Origin: Bacteroidota bacterium | GTDB taxonomy: Bacteria; Bacteroidota; Bacteroidia; Chitinophagales; Chitinophagaceae | Assembly: GCA_947456625.1 (NCBI GenBank) | Contig: CANGQJ010000001.1 | Coordinates: forward strand, 225,051-289,050 | Direction: 5' to 3' | Length of the DNA stretch: 64,000 bases | Shown here: piece by piece, positions 27,698 through 38,835 of the stretch | Position numbering within the stretch: the stretch's first letter is position 1 | How the letters are laid out: each line of letters opens with the position of its first letter | Position numbers and translations under genes: made by a program | The notes under the pieces: model-generated | What the model saw: only the letters and a program-made list of their open reading frames with translations | Told to the model about the DNA's origin: nothing | Database searches by the model: none

Positions 27698-28458
27698 TAT
27701 TCAACAGTTAAACCCGCTCTTAAATACTCTTTATTTAAACGAGCAATATTTGCGATAGAAATTTCTTTAGGACAAGCTGCTTCACAAGCACCAGTATTGG
27801 TACAAGATCCAAAACCTTCTTTGTCCATTTGAGCCACCATATTTAATACGCGTGATTTTCTTTCAGGATCGCCTTGTGGTAATAAGGCTAAGTGAGAAAC
27901 CTTTGCACTTAAAAATAACATAGCTGAACTATTTTTACAAGCAGCAACACAAGCGCCACATCCAATACACATGGCAGCAGCAAATGCAGCGTCGGCTTTG
28001 TCTTTTTCAATTGGTAAACTGTTTCCGTCTACTGCATTACCTGTATTTACGCTAACGTATCCACCTGCTTGAATGATTCTATCAAATGCACCTCTGTCTA
28101 CTGTTAAATCTTTTACAATAGGGAAAGCGTTAGATCTCCATGGTTCAATGGTAATGGTGTCGCCATCCTTAAATGCACGCATATGCAACTGGCAAGTTGT
28201 ATTAGCCTGCCAAGGACCGTGTGGTTTTCCATCAATGTATAAGGAACACATGCCACAAATTCCCTCTCTACAATCATGATCAAATGCAATTGGCTCGTCA
28301 CCAGTTACAATTAATTTTTCATTTAAAACATCTAACATTTCTAAGAAAGACATCTCGTCTGAGATATCATTTACTTCGTATGTTTTAAATGCTCCAGCAG
28401 TGTTGGCGTTTTTTTGACGCCATACTTTTAATTTTAAATTCATAGTATTATGTGACAT
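27697..28458 (-). CDS. sdhB: Succinate dehydrogenase/fumarate reductase iron-sulfur subunit
   Basis: A subunit of about 250 residues linking the flavoprotein to the membrane quinone site. It carries the [2Fe-2S] cysteines (CREGICGMC), a first ferredoxin motif [11 protein letters not shown] and a second [12 protein letters not shown], which ligate the three clusters of complex II. Translation may start at 28458 or at the ATG at 28443 ([11 protein letters not shown]), the more usual family start. It is the last sdh gene, 31 bp after sdhA. Confidence 0.95.
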   Translation of the reverse strand: MSHNTMNLKLKVWRQKNANTAGAFKTYEVNDISDEMSFLEMLDVLNEKLIVTGDEPIAFDHDCREGICGMCSLYIDGKPHGPWQANTTCQLHMRAFKDGDTITIEPWRSNAFPIVKDLTVDRGAFDRIIQAGGYVSVNTGNAVDGNSLPIEKDKADAAFAAAMCIGCGACVAACKNSSAMLFLSAKVSHLALLPQGDPERKSRVLNMVAQMDKEGFGSCTNTGACEAACPKEISIANIARLNKEYLRAGLTVE

Positions 28459-28489
28459 ATGATATAAGTTATACTTGTATTAATTAGTT

Positions 28490-30463
28490 TTATTTGTAGT
28501 TACGTTGAGAAGGTTTAATTACCTCGTACTTTAATTCCTCTTTATGTAATTGCCACTGATGTTCACCTGTTGTTTCCCATGCTGCTACATACATAAAGTT
28601 TTCGTCGTCTCTTAAAGCTTCACCGTCTGGTGTTTGGTATTCTTCTCTAAAGTGACCACCACAGCTTTCATTTCTATTTAAAGCATCTACACACATTAAC
28701 TCTCCTAATTCAATAAAGTCTGCAACTCGATTTGCTTTATCTAGTTCTGGGTTGTATTCATTAATTTCTCCTGGAATTCTAACATCACTCCAGAATTCTT
28801 TTTTCAATGCTTGAACATCTGCGATTGCCTTTTTTAATCCAGCTTCACTTCGGGACATACCACACTCATTCCAGATAATTTTCCCTAAACGTTTATGGAA
28901 ACTTTCAACAGATTGTTTGCCATTAATATTTTTCAAAGTTTGAATTCTTTCTGCAACTGCTTTTTCTGCTTCATCAAATGCAGGATGTGAAGTTGGGATA
29001 GGTGCGTTGTAAATTTCATCCGCTAAATTGTTTCCTATAGTGTAAGGAACTACAAAATATCCATCCGCTAAACCTTGCATTAAAGCACTCGCACCTAAAC
29101 GGTTTGCACCGTGGTCACTAAAGTTTGCTTCACCTAATGCATATAAACCAGGTACAGTAGTTTGTAATTCATAGTCTACCCATAAACCACCCATGGTATA
29201 ATGTACCGCAGGATAAATACGCATTGGCACTTCGTATGGATTTTCTCCAGTGATTTTTGCGTACATATCAAATAAGTTACCATATTTCTCTTTTACTACT
29301 TCTTTACCTAATGCAATGATTTCCTCATGAGGCACATTAGATAAACCTTTTTTCCCCACTTCGGTTTTACCATAACGTTCTATAGCTGCAGCATAATCTA
29401 AATACACTGCTTGCTTAGAAGTACCAACGCCATAACCAGCATCACATCTTTCTTTAGCAGCACGAGAAGCTACGTCACGTGGCACTAAGTTTCCAAAAGC
29501 AGGGTAGCGACGCTCTAAATAATAATCTCTTTCTTCTTCGGGGATTTCGTTTGCTTTTCTGGTATCGTTTTGTTTTTTAGGAACCCAAATTCTTCCATCG
29601 TTTCTTAAGGACTCTGACATCAACGTTAATTTAGATTGATGGTCGCCAGAAACTGGAATACAAGTTGGGTGAATTTGTGTGAAGCACGGATTTGCAAAAT
29701 AAGCACCTTGCTTATGCGCCTTCCATGCAGCTGTTACATTTGATCCCATTGCATTTGTAGACAAATAAAATACATTACCATATCCACCAGTACATAATAA
29801 TACTGCGTATCCAAAATGTCTTTCTAATTCACCGGAAACTAAATTACGTGCAATAATTCCTTTTGCTTTTCCGTCTATTTTCACCACATCTAACATCTCA
29901 TGTCGAGAATACATAGTCACATTTCCTAAAGCTACTTGACGCTCTAATGCTTGGTAGGCACCAATTAATAATTGTTGACCTGTTTGACCTGCTGCATAAA
30001 AAGTTCTTTGCACTTGTGTACCACCAAAACTACGGTTGCTTAATAATCCACCATACTCACGTGCAAAAGGAACACCTTGTGCAACGCACTGGTCAATAAT
30101 ATTTGCACTCACCTCTGCTAAGCGGTGTACGTTTGCTTCACGAGCACGGTAGTCACCACCTTTAATGGTATCATAAAATAAACGAAACACGCTATCACCA
30201 TCGTTCTGATAATTTTTAGCTGCGTTAATACCACCTTGTGCAGCAATACTATGCGCACGACGTGGACTATCTTGAAAGCAAAAAGCTTTTACTTTATATC
30301 CTAATTCACCAAGTGAAGCAGCAGCACTAGCACCAGCTAAGCCTGTACCTACTACAATCACTTCCATTTTTCTTTTGTTGGCAGGGTTCACTAATTTACA
30401 GTGACCTTTATAATCCACCCATTTATCGTCTAAGTTTCCGGCAGGTATTTTTGCGTTTAACAT
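28490..30463 (-). CDS. sdhA: Succinate dehydrogenase/fumarate reductase flavoprotein subunit
   Basis: A 657-residue flavoprotein of the long Bacteroidota type. The FAD-binding Rossmann motif [19 protein letters not shown] begins near residue 36. The covalent FAD site region [17 protein letters not shown] and substrate-binding motifs QIHPTCIP and [13 protein letters not shown] follow. It oxidises succinate or reduces fumarate at the cytoplasmic membrane face. It lies 38 bp downstream of sdhC in the order sdhC-sdhA-sdhB. Confidence 0.96.
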   Translation of the reverse strand: MLNAKIPAGNLDDKWVDYKGHCKLVNPANKRKMEVIVVGTGLAGASAAASLGELGYKVKAFCFQDSPRRAHSIAAQGGINAAKNYQNDGDSVFRLFYDTIKGGDYRAREANVHRLAEVSANIIDQCVAQGVPFAREYGGLLSNRSFGGTQVQRTFYAAGQTGQQLLIGAYQALERQVALGNVTMYSRHEMLDVVKIDGKAKGIIARNLVSGELERHFGYAVLLCTGGYGNVFYLSTNAMGSNVTAAWKAHKQGAYFANPCFTQIHPTCIPVSGDHQSKLTLMSESLRNDGRIWVPKKQNDTRKANEIPEEERDYYLERRYPAFGNLVPRDVASRAAKERCDAGYGVGTSKQAVYLDYAAAIERYGKTEVGKKGLSNVPHEEIIALGKEVVKEKYGNLFDMYAKITGENPYEVPMRIYPAVHYTMGGLWVDYELQTTVPGLYALGEANFSDHGANRLGASALMQGLADGYFVVPYTIGNNLADEIYNAPIPTSHPAFDEAEKAVAERIQTLKNINGKQSVESFHKRLGKIIWNECGMSRSEAGLKKAIADVQALKKEFWSDVRIPGEINEYNPELDKANRVADFIELGELMCVDALNRNESCGGHFREEYQTPDGEALRDDENFMYVAAWETTGEHQWQLHKEELKYEVIKPSQRNYK

Positions 30464-30501
30464 AATTGAATCTTTTATCTAAAGTGTAGAATGTTTGTTG
30501 G

Positions 30502-31200
30502 TTATTTTATTAAGTTAAAATAAAAACTTATTGGCATCATTGCAAAAGCCAATGGAATGATAATAGCAAAGCCATATCCAATTGTGCTAATAATTGCATG
30601 ATATCTTTTATTATGAATACCAATGGTTTTAAATGCACTTTGAAAACCATGTGCTAAGTGATAGCCTAAAGAACCACATGCTAACACATACAATACAACT
30701 ACAAATGGGCTTTGAAAAACAGCTTGCATCTCTGCATATAAATTATGGTATTCGGTACCATTTAATTCAAAAGTTTTAAGTCCTTGAATTGCGCCAATGC
30801 CACCTAAACGGCTAGGAGTCCAAAAATGGTAAATATGCATAATCAAAAACATCAAAAGCAATGTGCCTAATAAAGCCATACTTCGGCTATACCATTTACT
30901 TCCTTTTGAATAACTCACTGCATATCCTACAGCTCTTTTACTTTTATTTTCTAAGGTTAGCATATAGCCTTGAATAATATGTAAGAAGATTCCTACAAAC
31001 AATCCAATTTCTAAAACACGAGGAATTACAAAACTTCCCATAAAGTGAGCTGCTTTGTTAAACATAAGTCCATTGTCATTTGCCCAAATACAAGCGTTTA
31101 AGCCTGCATGCACAACTAGAAAAAGAACTAAGAAGATTCCCGTGAAAGCCATTACTAATTTTTTCCCCACAGAGGAAGTAAACATGTTTTTAGAACTCAT
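30502..31200 (-). CDS. sdhC: Succinate dehydrogenase cytochrome b subunit
   Basis: A 232-residue membrane anchor with about five transmembrane segments and conserved histidines for haem ligation (VVHAGLNA, FLHIIQGY, MHIYHFW, YHLAHGF). This is the single-subunit Bacteroidota/Wolinella-like di-haem cytochrome b type rather than the SdhC/SdhD pair. It heads the operon and has an exact -7 box. Confidence 0.92.
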   Translation of the reverse strand: MSSKNMFTSSVGKKLVMAFTGIFLVLFLVVHAGLNACIWANDNGLMFNKAAHFMGSFVIPRVLEIGLFVGIFLHIIQGYMLTLENKSKRAVGYAVSYSKGSKWYSRSMALLGTLLLMFLIMHIYHFWTPSRLGGIGAIQGLKTFELNGTEYHNLYAEMQAVFQSPFVVVLYVLACGSLGYHLAHGFQSAFKTIGIHNKRYHAIISTIGYGFAIIIPLAFAMMPISFYFNLIK

Positions 31201-31224
31201 AAGTATATGATTTTAAAATCGGTG

Positions 31225-31265
31225 CAAAAGTAAGCAGGATTTTAATACATTTTAACAAACGTTTG
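31225..31265 (-). promoter_or_regulatory. sdh operon promoter region with palindrome
   Basis: The minus strand reads TACTTTTG at 31225-31232, an exact -7 box 24 bases before sdhC. Upstream, CAAACGTTTG at 31256-31265 is a perfect 10-bp palindrome containing a TTTG that could serve as the -33 element. The spacing is 23 bases, slightly long. The palindrome is a candidate regulator site. Confidence 0.5.
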
Positions 31266-31365
31266 AACGAATTTAAGACCAGCTACTAAATACCTTAACA
31301 ATTTGTGCATTTAAATAAGTTATGGACCTTTTGCATAAAATAATTTACACAAAAACTATTTGGCC

Positions 31366-31373
31366 TATTTTTA
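31366..31373 (+). promoter_or_regulatory. -7-like box touching the ABC permease start
   Basis: TATTTTTA (one mismatch to TAnnTTTG) ends exactly 4 bases before the ATG at 31378, so transcription would start at or beside the start codon. Confidence 0.4.
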
Positions 31374-31377
31374 CCTT

Positions 31378-32625
31378 ATGATTAAAGTGTTGGGCATATT
31401 ATGGAATAGCTTTAAAATGGCTCTACAAGAGTTAAAAGTGAACAAATTAAGGACTTTTCTGTCTTTATTTGGCATCACCATAGGCATTTTTTGCATCATT
31501 GGGGTACTTGCTACCATTGATAGTTTAAAGACAAAAATCAGCAATGACCTTTCAGGTCTTGGCAATAACTCTATTTTCATTGATAAATGGGATTATAATG
31601 GAGGCCCTGAATACCCATGGTGGAAGTTTGTAAAACGCCCATCCATGAAAATTAGTGAAATGGAATTTATACAAAAGAGAGCTTCACTTGCCTCAAATAT
31701 TGCCTTTTTTGTTTCTACAAGTGCTACATTTTCCTATGAAGAGAACAATCTTAAAGGGGTTAATTTATATGGGGTCACCAGCGATTTTAATAAAATTCAA
31801 ACCTTTAATATAGCTACTGGTAGGTATTTTAATGAAACCGATTTTAACCGAGGTGTACCTTATTGTGTAATTGGAAATAAGGTAGCAGAAGAATTATATG
31901 GTAAAACCGAGAAAGCTTTGGGTAAAACAATTTCATATAGCGGGCGCAGATTATTAATTGTAGGTATTGTTGAAAAGCAGGGAAGCTCTATGATTGGAGG
32001 TTTTGATTACGATAAAGCAGTTATTGTGCCGTATGGTTATTATGCTTCCATTTTTAATCCAGACAACAACAATCCATATATTATGGTGCAAGCAAAACCA
32101 GGCATTCCATCCAAGGCTTTGCAGGACGAGTTAAATGGAATTATGCGTCAATTAAGAAAGTTAAGTCCTACCCAAGAGGACAATTTTACTTGTAACGACG
32201 TTGCACAATTTAAGGATCAAATTGAAAGTGTATTTGGAGCTATAAACCAAGGTGGGTGGGCTATTGCTGGCTTATCGCTTTTAGTAGGAGCGTTTGGCGT
32301 TGCCAATATTATGTTTGTTACTGTAAGAGAAAGAACAAGTCAAATTGGGCTTAAAAAAGCCATAGGTGCTAAGAGCAGCACTATATTATACGAGTTTCTT
32401 TTAGAAAGTGCCTTTTTATGTATTATAGGCGGATTAGTAGGTTTATTTTTAGTTTGGCTACTCACAGTAGCACTGGGAGCCGTGCTTCCTTTCCCAATAT
32501 TTATTGCACCTAGTATTGTATTTCTTGCTTTAAGTATTTGTATCATTTTAGGTGTAATTTCTGGTATTATTCCAGCTTCTATTGCTGCAAAAATGAATCC
32601 AGTGGAAGCCATTAGAACCAAGTAA
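31378..32625 (+). CDS. ABC transporter permease, MacB/FtsX type
   Basis: A 415-residue protein with one N-terminal transmembrane helix (KLRTFLSLFGITIGIFCIIGVLA), a large periplasmic MacB_PCD domain (about 45-270), and a C-terminal FtsX block of three helices (GLSLLVGAFGVANIMFVTVRERTSQIGLKKAIGA as family signature). No ATPase gene of the MacB kind is adjacent; the nearby ABC-F gene is not a transporter ATPase. The substrate is unknown. The frame is open to a TTG at 31360, but ATG 31378 is preferred. Confidence 0.88.
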   Translation: MIKVLGILWNSFKMALQELKVNKLRTFLSLFGITIGIFCIIGVLATIDSLKTKISNDLSGLGNNSIFIDKWDYNGGPEYPWWKFVKRPSMKISEMEFIQKRASLASNIAFFVSTSATFSYEENNLKGVNLYGVTSDFNKIQTFNIATGRYFNETDFNRGVPYCVIGNKVAEELYGKTEKALGKTISYSGRRLLIVGIVEKQGSSMIGGFDYDKAVIVPYGYYASIFNPDNNNPYIMVQAKPGIPSKALQDELNGIMRQLRKLSPTQEDNFTCNDVAQFKDQIESVFGAINQGGWAIAGLSLLVGAFGVANIMFVTVRERTSQIGLKKAIGAKSSTILYEFLLESAFLCIIGGLVGLFLVWLLTVALGAVLPFPIFIAPSIVFLALSICIILGVISGIIPASIAAKMNPVEAIRTK

Positions 32626-32668
32626 TTTTTTAATTTTTATTGAAATTATTTAAACTACTAGTTTTAAT

Positions 32669-32676
32669 TAACTTCG
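32669..32676 (+). promoter_or_regulatory. -7-like box touching the tsaD start
   Basis: TAACTTCG (one mismatch to TAnnTTTG) ends 4 bases before the GTG at 32681. TsaD similarity begins within a few codons, so there is no room for a later start. Confidence 0.45.
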
Positions 32677-32680
32677 TGCC

Positions 32681-33703
32681 GTGTCTTTACAATCTACCAC
32701 CATATTAGCTATTGAATCTTCTTGTGACGAGACCGCTGCATCCATTATAATTGACGGTAAAATATATTCCAATTTTATTGCCAATCAAGTAGTGCATGAA
32801 AAATATGGAGGGGTGGTACCAGAACTTGCAAGTAGGGCACACATGGAAAATATAGTACCTGTGGTGGACCAATCTTTAAAAACCGCTTTTCCTAATTTAT
32901 CTCATTTTGAAAGACTAAATAAATTGGATGCTATTGCATTTACACAAGCACCTGGGTTAATTGGATCCTTACTTGTTGGTGCTCAGTTTGCAAAATCTTT
33001 AGCGCTTACTCTTGGCAAACCATTAATAGCAGTGCATCACATGCAAGCGCATGTTTTAGCAAATTTAATTGATGAACATAAACCAAGCTTCCCTTTTTTA
33101 TGTTTAACAGTGAGTGGAGGACATACTCAAATTGTGAAGTGTAATAGTCCTGCAGAACTTATTATTTTAGGAGAAACCATTGACGATGCAGCAGGAGAAG
33201 CCTTTGATAAAATTTCAAAAATACTAGGACTACCTTATCCTGGCGGCCCTGTTTTAGATAAATTGGCTCAACAAGGAAATCCTAAGGCATTTGAATTTGC
33301 AAAGCCTCAGGTGCCCGATTTAAACTATTCTTTTAGTGGTTTAAAAACAAGCGTGCTATATTTTTTGCAAAAACAGGAACCTGAATTTATAGCTGCTAAC
33401 TTAAATGATTTATGTGCGTCGGTGCAGTATACGATTGTGGAAATTTTAATGAAAAAATTAAAAAAAGCCATTTTGGAAACAGGCATCAAAGAAATTTGTA
33501 TAGCCGGGGGTGTTAGTGCCAATTCTGGGTTAAGAACGGGTGTTCAGGAGCTAGGTAAAAAGCATCAATGTAAAGTGTATTTGCCCAAATTTGAGTATTG
33601 TACCGATAATGCTGCTATGATTGCAATTTCAGCACATTACAAGTATTTGGCAGGTGCTTTTGAGGACTTATCAGTTTCGGCAACAGCACGTTCTAATTGG
33701 TAA
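32681..33703 (+). CDS. tsaD: tRNA N6-adenosine threonylcarbamoyltransferase TsaD
   Basis: A 340-residue ASKHA-fold enzyme that installs t6A at position 37 of ANN-reading tRNAs. Motifs include ILAIESSCDETAASI, the metal-binding HHMQAH, VSGGHTQI, GEAFDKISK and the late CTDNAAMIA. It starts with GTG because conserved sequence begins at residue 8. A companion t6A-modifying gene, tcdA, is elsewhere in the window at 52.2 kb. Confidence 0.97.
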   Translation: MSLQSTTILAIESSCDETAASIIIDGKIYSNFIANQVVHEKYGGVVPELASRAHMENIVPVVDQSLKTAFPNLSHFERLNKLDAIAFTQAPGLIGSLLVGAQFAKSLALTLGKPLIAVHHMQAHVLANLIDEHKPSFPFLCLTVSGGHTQIVKCNSPAELIILGETIDDAAGEAFDKISKILGLPYPGGPVLDKLAQQGNPKAFEFAKPQVPDLNYSFSGLKTSVLYFLQKQEPEFIAANLNDLCASVQYTIVEILMKKLKKAILETGIKEICIAGGVSANSGLRTGVQELGKKHQCKVYLPKFEYCTDNAAMIAISAHYKYLAGAFEDLSVSATARSNW

Positions 33704-33713
33704 GCTTAAATAG

Positions 33714-35372
<1,659 letters not shown>

Positions 35373-35488
35373 GGCAAAATTTAATAATATAAAGCTAAGA
35401 TTTTCAATGTTTTAGCAATATTTAGACCATTTTGTGCGTTTAGAATAAAAAAACTTAAAAAATACTGGGATAGTAAGGGTTATTTACT

Positions 35489-35496
35489 TACCTTTG
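35489..35496 (+). promoter_or_regulatory. -7 box for rpmB-rpmG-DUF4295
   Basis: TACCTTTG is an exact TAnnTTTG match 24 bases before the rpmB ATG. It is the same octamer as at gtrA and rnpB. Confidence 0.65.
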
Positions 35497-35519
35497 CCGT
35501 CCGTAAAAAATTATTTCTC

Positions 35520-35756
35520 ATGGCTAGAGTATGTCAGATAACAGGAAAGAAACCGATGACTGGAAACAGCGTATCGCATTCTAATATTAAAACTAAACGT
35601 CGTTTTCTTCCAAATTTGCAAAAGAAGCGTTTCTTCTATGCAGAAGAAGATCGTTGGATTACCTTAAAAGTATCAACCGATGCTTTAAGAACAATCAACA
35701 AAAATGGTTTAGGTGCAGTTGTTAAAGAATTAAGAGCAGCTGGAGAAAAAATCTAA
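35520..35756 (+). CDS. rpmB: 50S ribosomal protein L28
   Basis: A 78-residue bL28: [21 protein letters not shown], with [14 protein letters not shown] in the middle. Length and N-terminus are typical. It is the first gene of a short ribosomal operon with rpmG (37 bp downstream) and the DUF4295 gene. Confidence 0.98.
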   Translation: MARVCQITGKKPMTGNSVSHSNIKTKRRFLPNLQKKRFFYAEEDRWITLKVSTDALRTINKNGLGAVVKELRAAGEKI

Positions 35757-35793
35757 CTAGAAACAAAGTAATTAAGTATAATAATATACCATC

Positions 35794-35976
35794 ATGGCAC
35801 GTAAAGGAAACAGAGTTCAAGTAATATTAGAATGCACAGAGCATAAGACTTCTGGCATGGCTGGAACTAGTCGTTATATTACCACTAAGAACAAAAAAAA
35901 TACTCCAGACCGTTTGGAGTTTAAAAAGTACAACCCAATTTTGAAAAAAGTAACTCTTCACAAAGAAATTAAATAA
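35794..35976 (+). CDS. rpmG: 50S ribosomal protein L33
   Basis: A 60-residue bL33: [15 protein letters not shown], then [15 protein letters not shown] and KKYNPILKK. Only one of the zinc-ligand cysteines of the C+ type (the Cys in LECTEH) is present, so this is a C-minus (zinc-free) form. It is separated from the DUF4295 gene by two bases. Confidence 0.97.
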   Translation: MARKGNRVQVILECTEHKTSGMAGTSRYITTKNKKNTPDRLEFKKYNPILKKVTLHKEIK

Positions 35977-35978
35977 TC

Positions 35979-36152
35979 ATGGCAAAAGCAGCATCTAAAA
36001 ACGCGAAAGTAAAGGATCTTAAGGCTTCTGCTGAAGCTAAAAACTGGACAAAAGTGATCAAAGCTATCCGTAGCCCAAAAACAGGCGCGTATACTTTTAA
36101 AGAAAACATTGTGCACAAGGATAAAGTAACTGAATTCTTAGCAGCTAAGTAA
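35979..36152 (+). CDS. DUF4295 small basic protein
   Basis: A 57-residue lysine-rich protein beginning MAKAASKNAKVKDLKAS and ending KVTEFLAAK. It lies 2 bp after rpmG and is followed by a terminator. DUF4295 is a short Bacteroidota family regularly found right after rpmG, so a ribosome-associated role is likely, though unproven from sequence. The start ATG is at 35979 and the stop at 36150-36152. Confidence 0.92.
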   Translation: MAKAASKNAKVKDLKASAEAKNWTKVIKAIRSPKTGAYTFKENIVHKDKVTEFLAAK

Positions 36153-36186
36153 TTCTAAACCTTACTTTTCGTTTATGAAAATATTT

Positions 36187-36212
36187 AAAGCCTCACTAGT
36201 TGAGGCTTTTTT
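36187..36212 (+). terminator. Terminator of the rpmB operon
   Basis: AAAGCCTCA, loop CTAG, TTGAGGCTTT then T residues: a 9-10 bp stem with a T tail, 35 bases after the DUF4295 stop. Confidence 0.9.
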
Positions 36213-36251
36213 ATGTACACAATTGTCCCTCCATGGACTTTGTTTTTTTTG

Positions 36252-36259
36252 TAACTTTG
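36252..36259 (+). promoter_or_regulatory. -7 box touching the ftsY start
   Basis: TAACTTTG is an exact TAnnTTTG match ending exactly 4 bases before the ATG at 36264. It lies just past the terminator of the ribosomal operon, so ftsY has its own transcript, apparently with no leader. Confidence 0.55.
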
Positions 36260-36263
36260 TGTT

Positions 36264-37223
36264 ATGAGTTTTTTAGGCAAATTATTTGGGAAAAAAGAGA
36301 AAGAAACCTTGGACCAAGGTTTAGAAAAAACAAAGCAAAGTTTTTTAGAACGTATCTCAAAAGTGATTGTTGGTAAAACTTCAGTAGACGACGAAGTATT
36401 GGATCAATTAGAGGAAGCATTAATTGGGGCTGATGTTGGTGTGGATACTACACTTGCAATCATTGATCAAATACAAGCTCGTGTTAAAAAGGATAAGTAT
36501 TTATCTACCTCCGAATTAAATAATATTCTTCAGGCCGAGATTGCAAATATTTTAGTAGATGCACCAACGGATCAAATGGGTTTTGTCCCTCCTGCAAATA
36601 AAAAGCCTTATGTGATTTTAGTAGTGGGTGTAAATGGAGTTGGAAAAACTACAACTATTGGGAAATTAGCACATCATTATAAAGCTGCTGGAAATCAAGT
36701 GGTACTAGGTGCTGCTGATACTTTTAGAGCAGCTGCTGTGGACCAATTAACTATTTGGAGTGAACGAGTTGGGGTAGCAATTGTAAAACAAAACATGGGC
36801 TCCGACCCTAGTGCTGTTGCGTTTGATACCATACAGTCTGCTATTGCCAAAAATGCCGATGTAGTTTTAATTGATACTGCTGGTCGTTTGCATAATAAAG
36901 CACATTTAATGGATGAGTTAAATAAAATTAAACGTGTTATTCAAAAATTATTACCCAATGCGCCACATGAAGTTATGTTGGTATTAGATGGGTCAACCGG
37001 TCAAAATGCATTAGAGCAAGCAAAACAATTTATGGCTGTTACCAATGTAAATGCGTTGGCAATTACTAAGTTGGATGGTACAGCAAAAGGGGGTGTAGTT
37101 TTAGCAATTGCGCATCAATGTAAAATCCCTGTAAAATACATAGGAGTAGGAGAACAAATAAATGATTTACTTTTATTTGATAAAACAGAATTTGTAGATT
37201 CCTTATTTAGTTTGAATAAATAA
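36264..37223 (+). CDS. ftsY: Signal recognition particle receptor FtsY
   Basis: A 319-residue SRP GTPase. The N domain (about 10-100) is followed by the NG core: P-loop VVGVNGVGKTTTIGKLA, DTFRAAAVDQL, DTAGRL, TKLDGTAKGG and the closing YIGVGEQINDL. The acidic A domain is absent, leaving the short basic N-terminus MSFLGKLFGKKEK common in this phylum. It receives ribosome-SRP complexes at the membrane. Confidence 0.97.
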   Translation: MSFLGKLFGKKEKETLDQGLEKTKQSFLERISKVIVGKTSVDDEVLDQLEEALIGADVGVDTTLAIIDQIQARVKKDKYLSTSELNNILQAEIANILVDAPTDQMGFVPPANKKPYVILVVGVNGVGKTTTIGKLAHHYKAAGNQVVLGAADTFRAAAVDQLTIWSERVGVAIVKQNMGSDPSAVAFDTIQSAIAKNADVVLIDTAGRLHNKAHLMDELNKIKRVIQKLLPNAPHEVMLVLDGSTGQNALEQAKQFMAVTNVNALAITKLDGTAKGGVVLAIAHQCKIPVKYIGVGEQINDLLLFDKTEFVDSLFSLNK

Positions 37224-37251
37224 TTTTATCGTCTTTTTTTAATTGCAAATA

Positions 37252-37770
37252 CTAAAAGGTATACCTAATTCCAATACCACCGGCATTGCTAAAATAAGCT
37301 TGTATAATACTAAAGGAAGGTTGCCAATCTAAACTAATATTTAAAGGGCTGTTTTTGATTTTATAGTCAAGCCCTATAACACCATCAAATCCTACAGCAA
37401 TATTTGAGTTGCTAGTGCCAAGATTGGTTCTTTTAAATTCCTCACTCCATATTCCTAAATGTCCTCCAAATCCATAATACCAAGTAAGTTGGTCTACGTC
37501 ATTAATGGGTGCATAAAATTCTTTTAAAACGGCCAAGCTAAGACCGTCTAAGGTTACATACCCAATGGCTTCAATTGCTTTATTTTGCTGGGTAAATGTT
37601 TTATAGGACAATGCGCCAGGGAACATTTTTACACCAATTGCCTTTTTATAGGGCTCGGCATATAAATGAATTTGTCTATTAACAGTAGTGTCTAGGGTAA
37701 ATTGTTGTGCAAAAATAGTAGTTGTGAATAGGCAGCAAAAAAGGCCTATTATTAAATGCTTACATGTCAT
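37252..37770 (-). CDS. Hypothetical secreted protein, probable small outer-membrane beta-barrel
   Basis: A 172-residue protein with a signal peptide (about 1-21, ending FAQ). The body alternates hydrophobic and polar residues in short strands with Gly-rich turns and ends with an aromatic residue (GIGIRYTF), as outer-membrane beta-barrels do. I do not recognise a family. It is convergent with ftsY and divergent from the prenyl synthase. Confidence 0.6.
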   Translation of the reverse strand: MTCKHLIIGLFCCLFTTTIFAQQFTLDTTVNRQIHLYAEPYKKAIGVKMFPGALSYKTFTQQNKAIEAIGYVTLDGLSLAVLKEFYAPINDVDQLTWYYGFGGHLGIWSEEFKRTNLGTSNSNIAVGFDGVIGLDYKIKNSPLNISLDWQPSFSIIQAYFSNAGGIGIRYTF

Positions 37771-37845
37771 AATGATATCATTGGGGGTAATACAAATTTA
37801 AGGGTTTTACAAAAAATCACTGTTTATTAAATGCTAAAATTTGGT

Positions 37846-37853
37846 TAGGTTTG
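37846..37853 (+). promoter_or_regulatory. -7 box touching the prenyl synthase start
   Basis: TAGGTTTG is an exact TAnnTTTG match ending exactly 4 bases before the ATG at 37858. Confidence 0.55.
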
Positions 37854-37857
37854 TAGT

Positions 37858-38823
37858 ATGTTAAGTTTTCAAGAATTATCGGCAAATTTTAATAAACAAT
37901 TTGACACGGAACATTTTCCATCAAGCCCGGCTACCTTATATGAGCCAGGTGATTATTTCTTAAAAATTGGTGGTAAAAGAATTCGTCCTGTAATGTGTTT
38001 ATTAGGAAATGAATTATTTAGTGAAATTCATTCCGATGCTTATTTAGTTGCAAAAGCAGTAGAGTTGTTTCATAATTTTTCGCTAGTGCACGATGACATG
38101 ATGGACGAAGCAAATTTAAGAAGAGGTATGCCAACAGTTCATACCAAATATGATTCAAACACTGCCTTACTAGTAGGGGATGTTATGCTCATTAGAGCAT
38201 ATGAATTTATACAAGATATTCAGCCAAGTTATTTGCCCAAAATTTTAAAAATATTTAATAGAACTGCAAGAGAGGTTTGTGAAGGTCAACAACTAGATAT
38301 GGATTATTCTAAATCTAGTGTTGTTACAATGGATCAATACATTCATATGATTACTTTAAAAACTTCGGTATTGCTTGCTGCAAGTTTAGAAGTAGGAGCT
38401 ATTATTGGAGGAGCTAGTGAAAACAATTGTCATCACTTATATGAGTTTGGTAAAAAAATTGGCATTGCTTTTCAAATTCAGGACGACTATTTGGATGCCT
38501 TTGGAGATGCTGCAGAATTTGGTAAAGAAGTAGGTGGCGATATTAAACAAAATAAAAAAACATTCTTATTACTACACGCGTTATCTGTTGCAAATCAAAA
38601 CCAACTTGCACAGTTAAATGAACTTATGCAAACCAATAGTTCGGATAAGGTTGAGAAAGTATTATCTATTTTTAATGAATGTGGTGTAGGTGCTTGGGCA
38701 GAAAATTTAAAAGCCAAATACATGCAGGAAGCTTTTGAACATTTGGAGGCTATTGCAGTAGTTTCAAATCGCAAACAACCTTTAATTGAGTTGGCGAACT
38801 ATTTAATGAATCGTAATAAATAA
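37858..38823 (+). CDS. Polyprenyl diphosphate synthase
   Basis: A 321-residue trans-prenyltransferase condensing isopentenyl diphosphate onto allylic primers. The first Asp-rich motif is LVHDDMMDEANLRRG, the second FQIQDDYLDAFGD, and the substrate-binding GGKRIRP is near residue 40. The two-residue spacing of the first DDxxD and the length suit a long-chain (quinone side-chain) synthase, but product length cannot be fixed by eye. It is 12 bp upstream of the APC permease, probably in one transcript. Confidence 0.88.
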   Translation: MLSFQELSANFNKQFDTEHFPSSPATLYEPGDYFLKIGGKRIRPVMCLLGNELFSEIHSDAYLVAKAVELFHNFSLVHDDMMDEANLRRGMPTVHTKYDSNTALLVGDVMLIRAYEFIQDIQPSYLPKILKIFNRTAREVCEGQQLDMDYSKSSVVTMDQYIHMITLKTSVLLAASLEVGAIIGGASENNCHHLYEFGKKIGIAFQIQDDYLDAFGDAAEFGKEVGGDIKQNKKTFLLLHALSVANQNQLAQLNELMQTNSSDKVEKVLSIFNECGVGAWAENLKAKYMQEAFEHLEAIAVVSNRKQPLIELANYLMNRNK

Positions 38824-38835
38824 CCCAAATTCATA

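Noticed and set aside
37252..37770. Assignment of this protein to a named porin or OmpA-like family
   Set aside because: Only the signal peptide, strand pattern and terminal Phe are visible; no family motif could be named.
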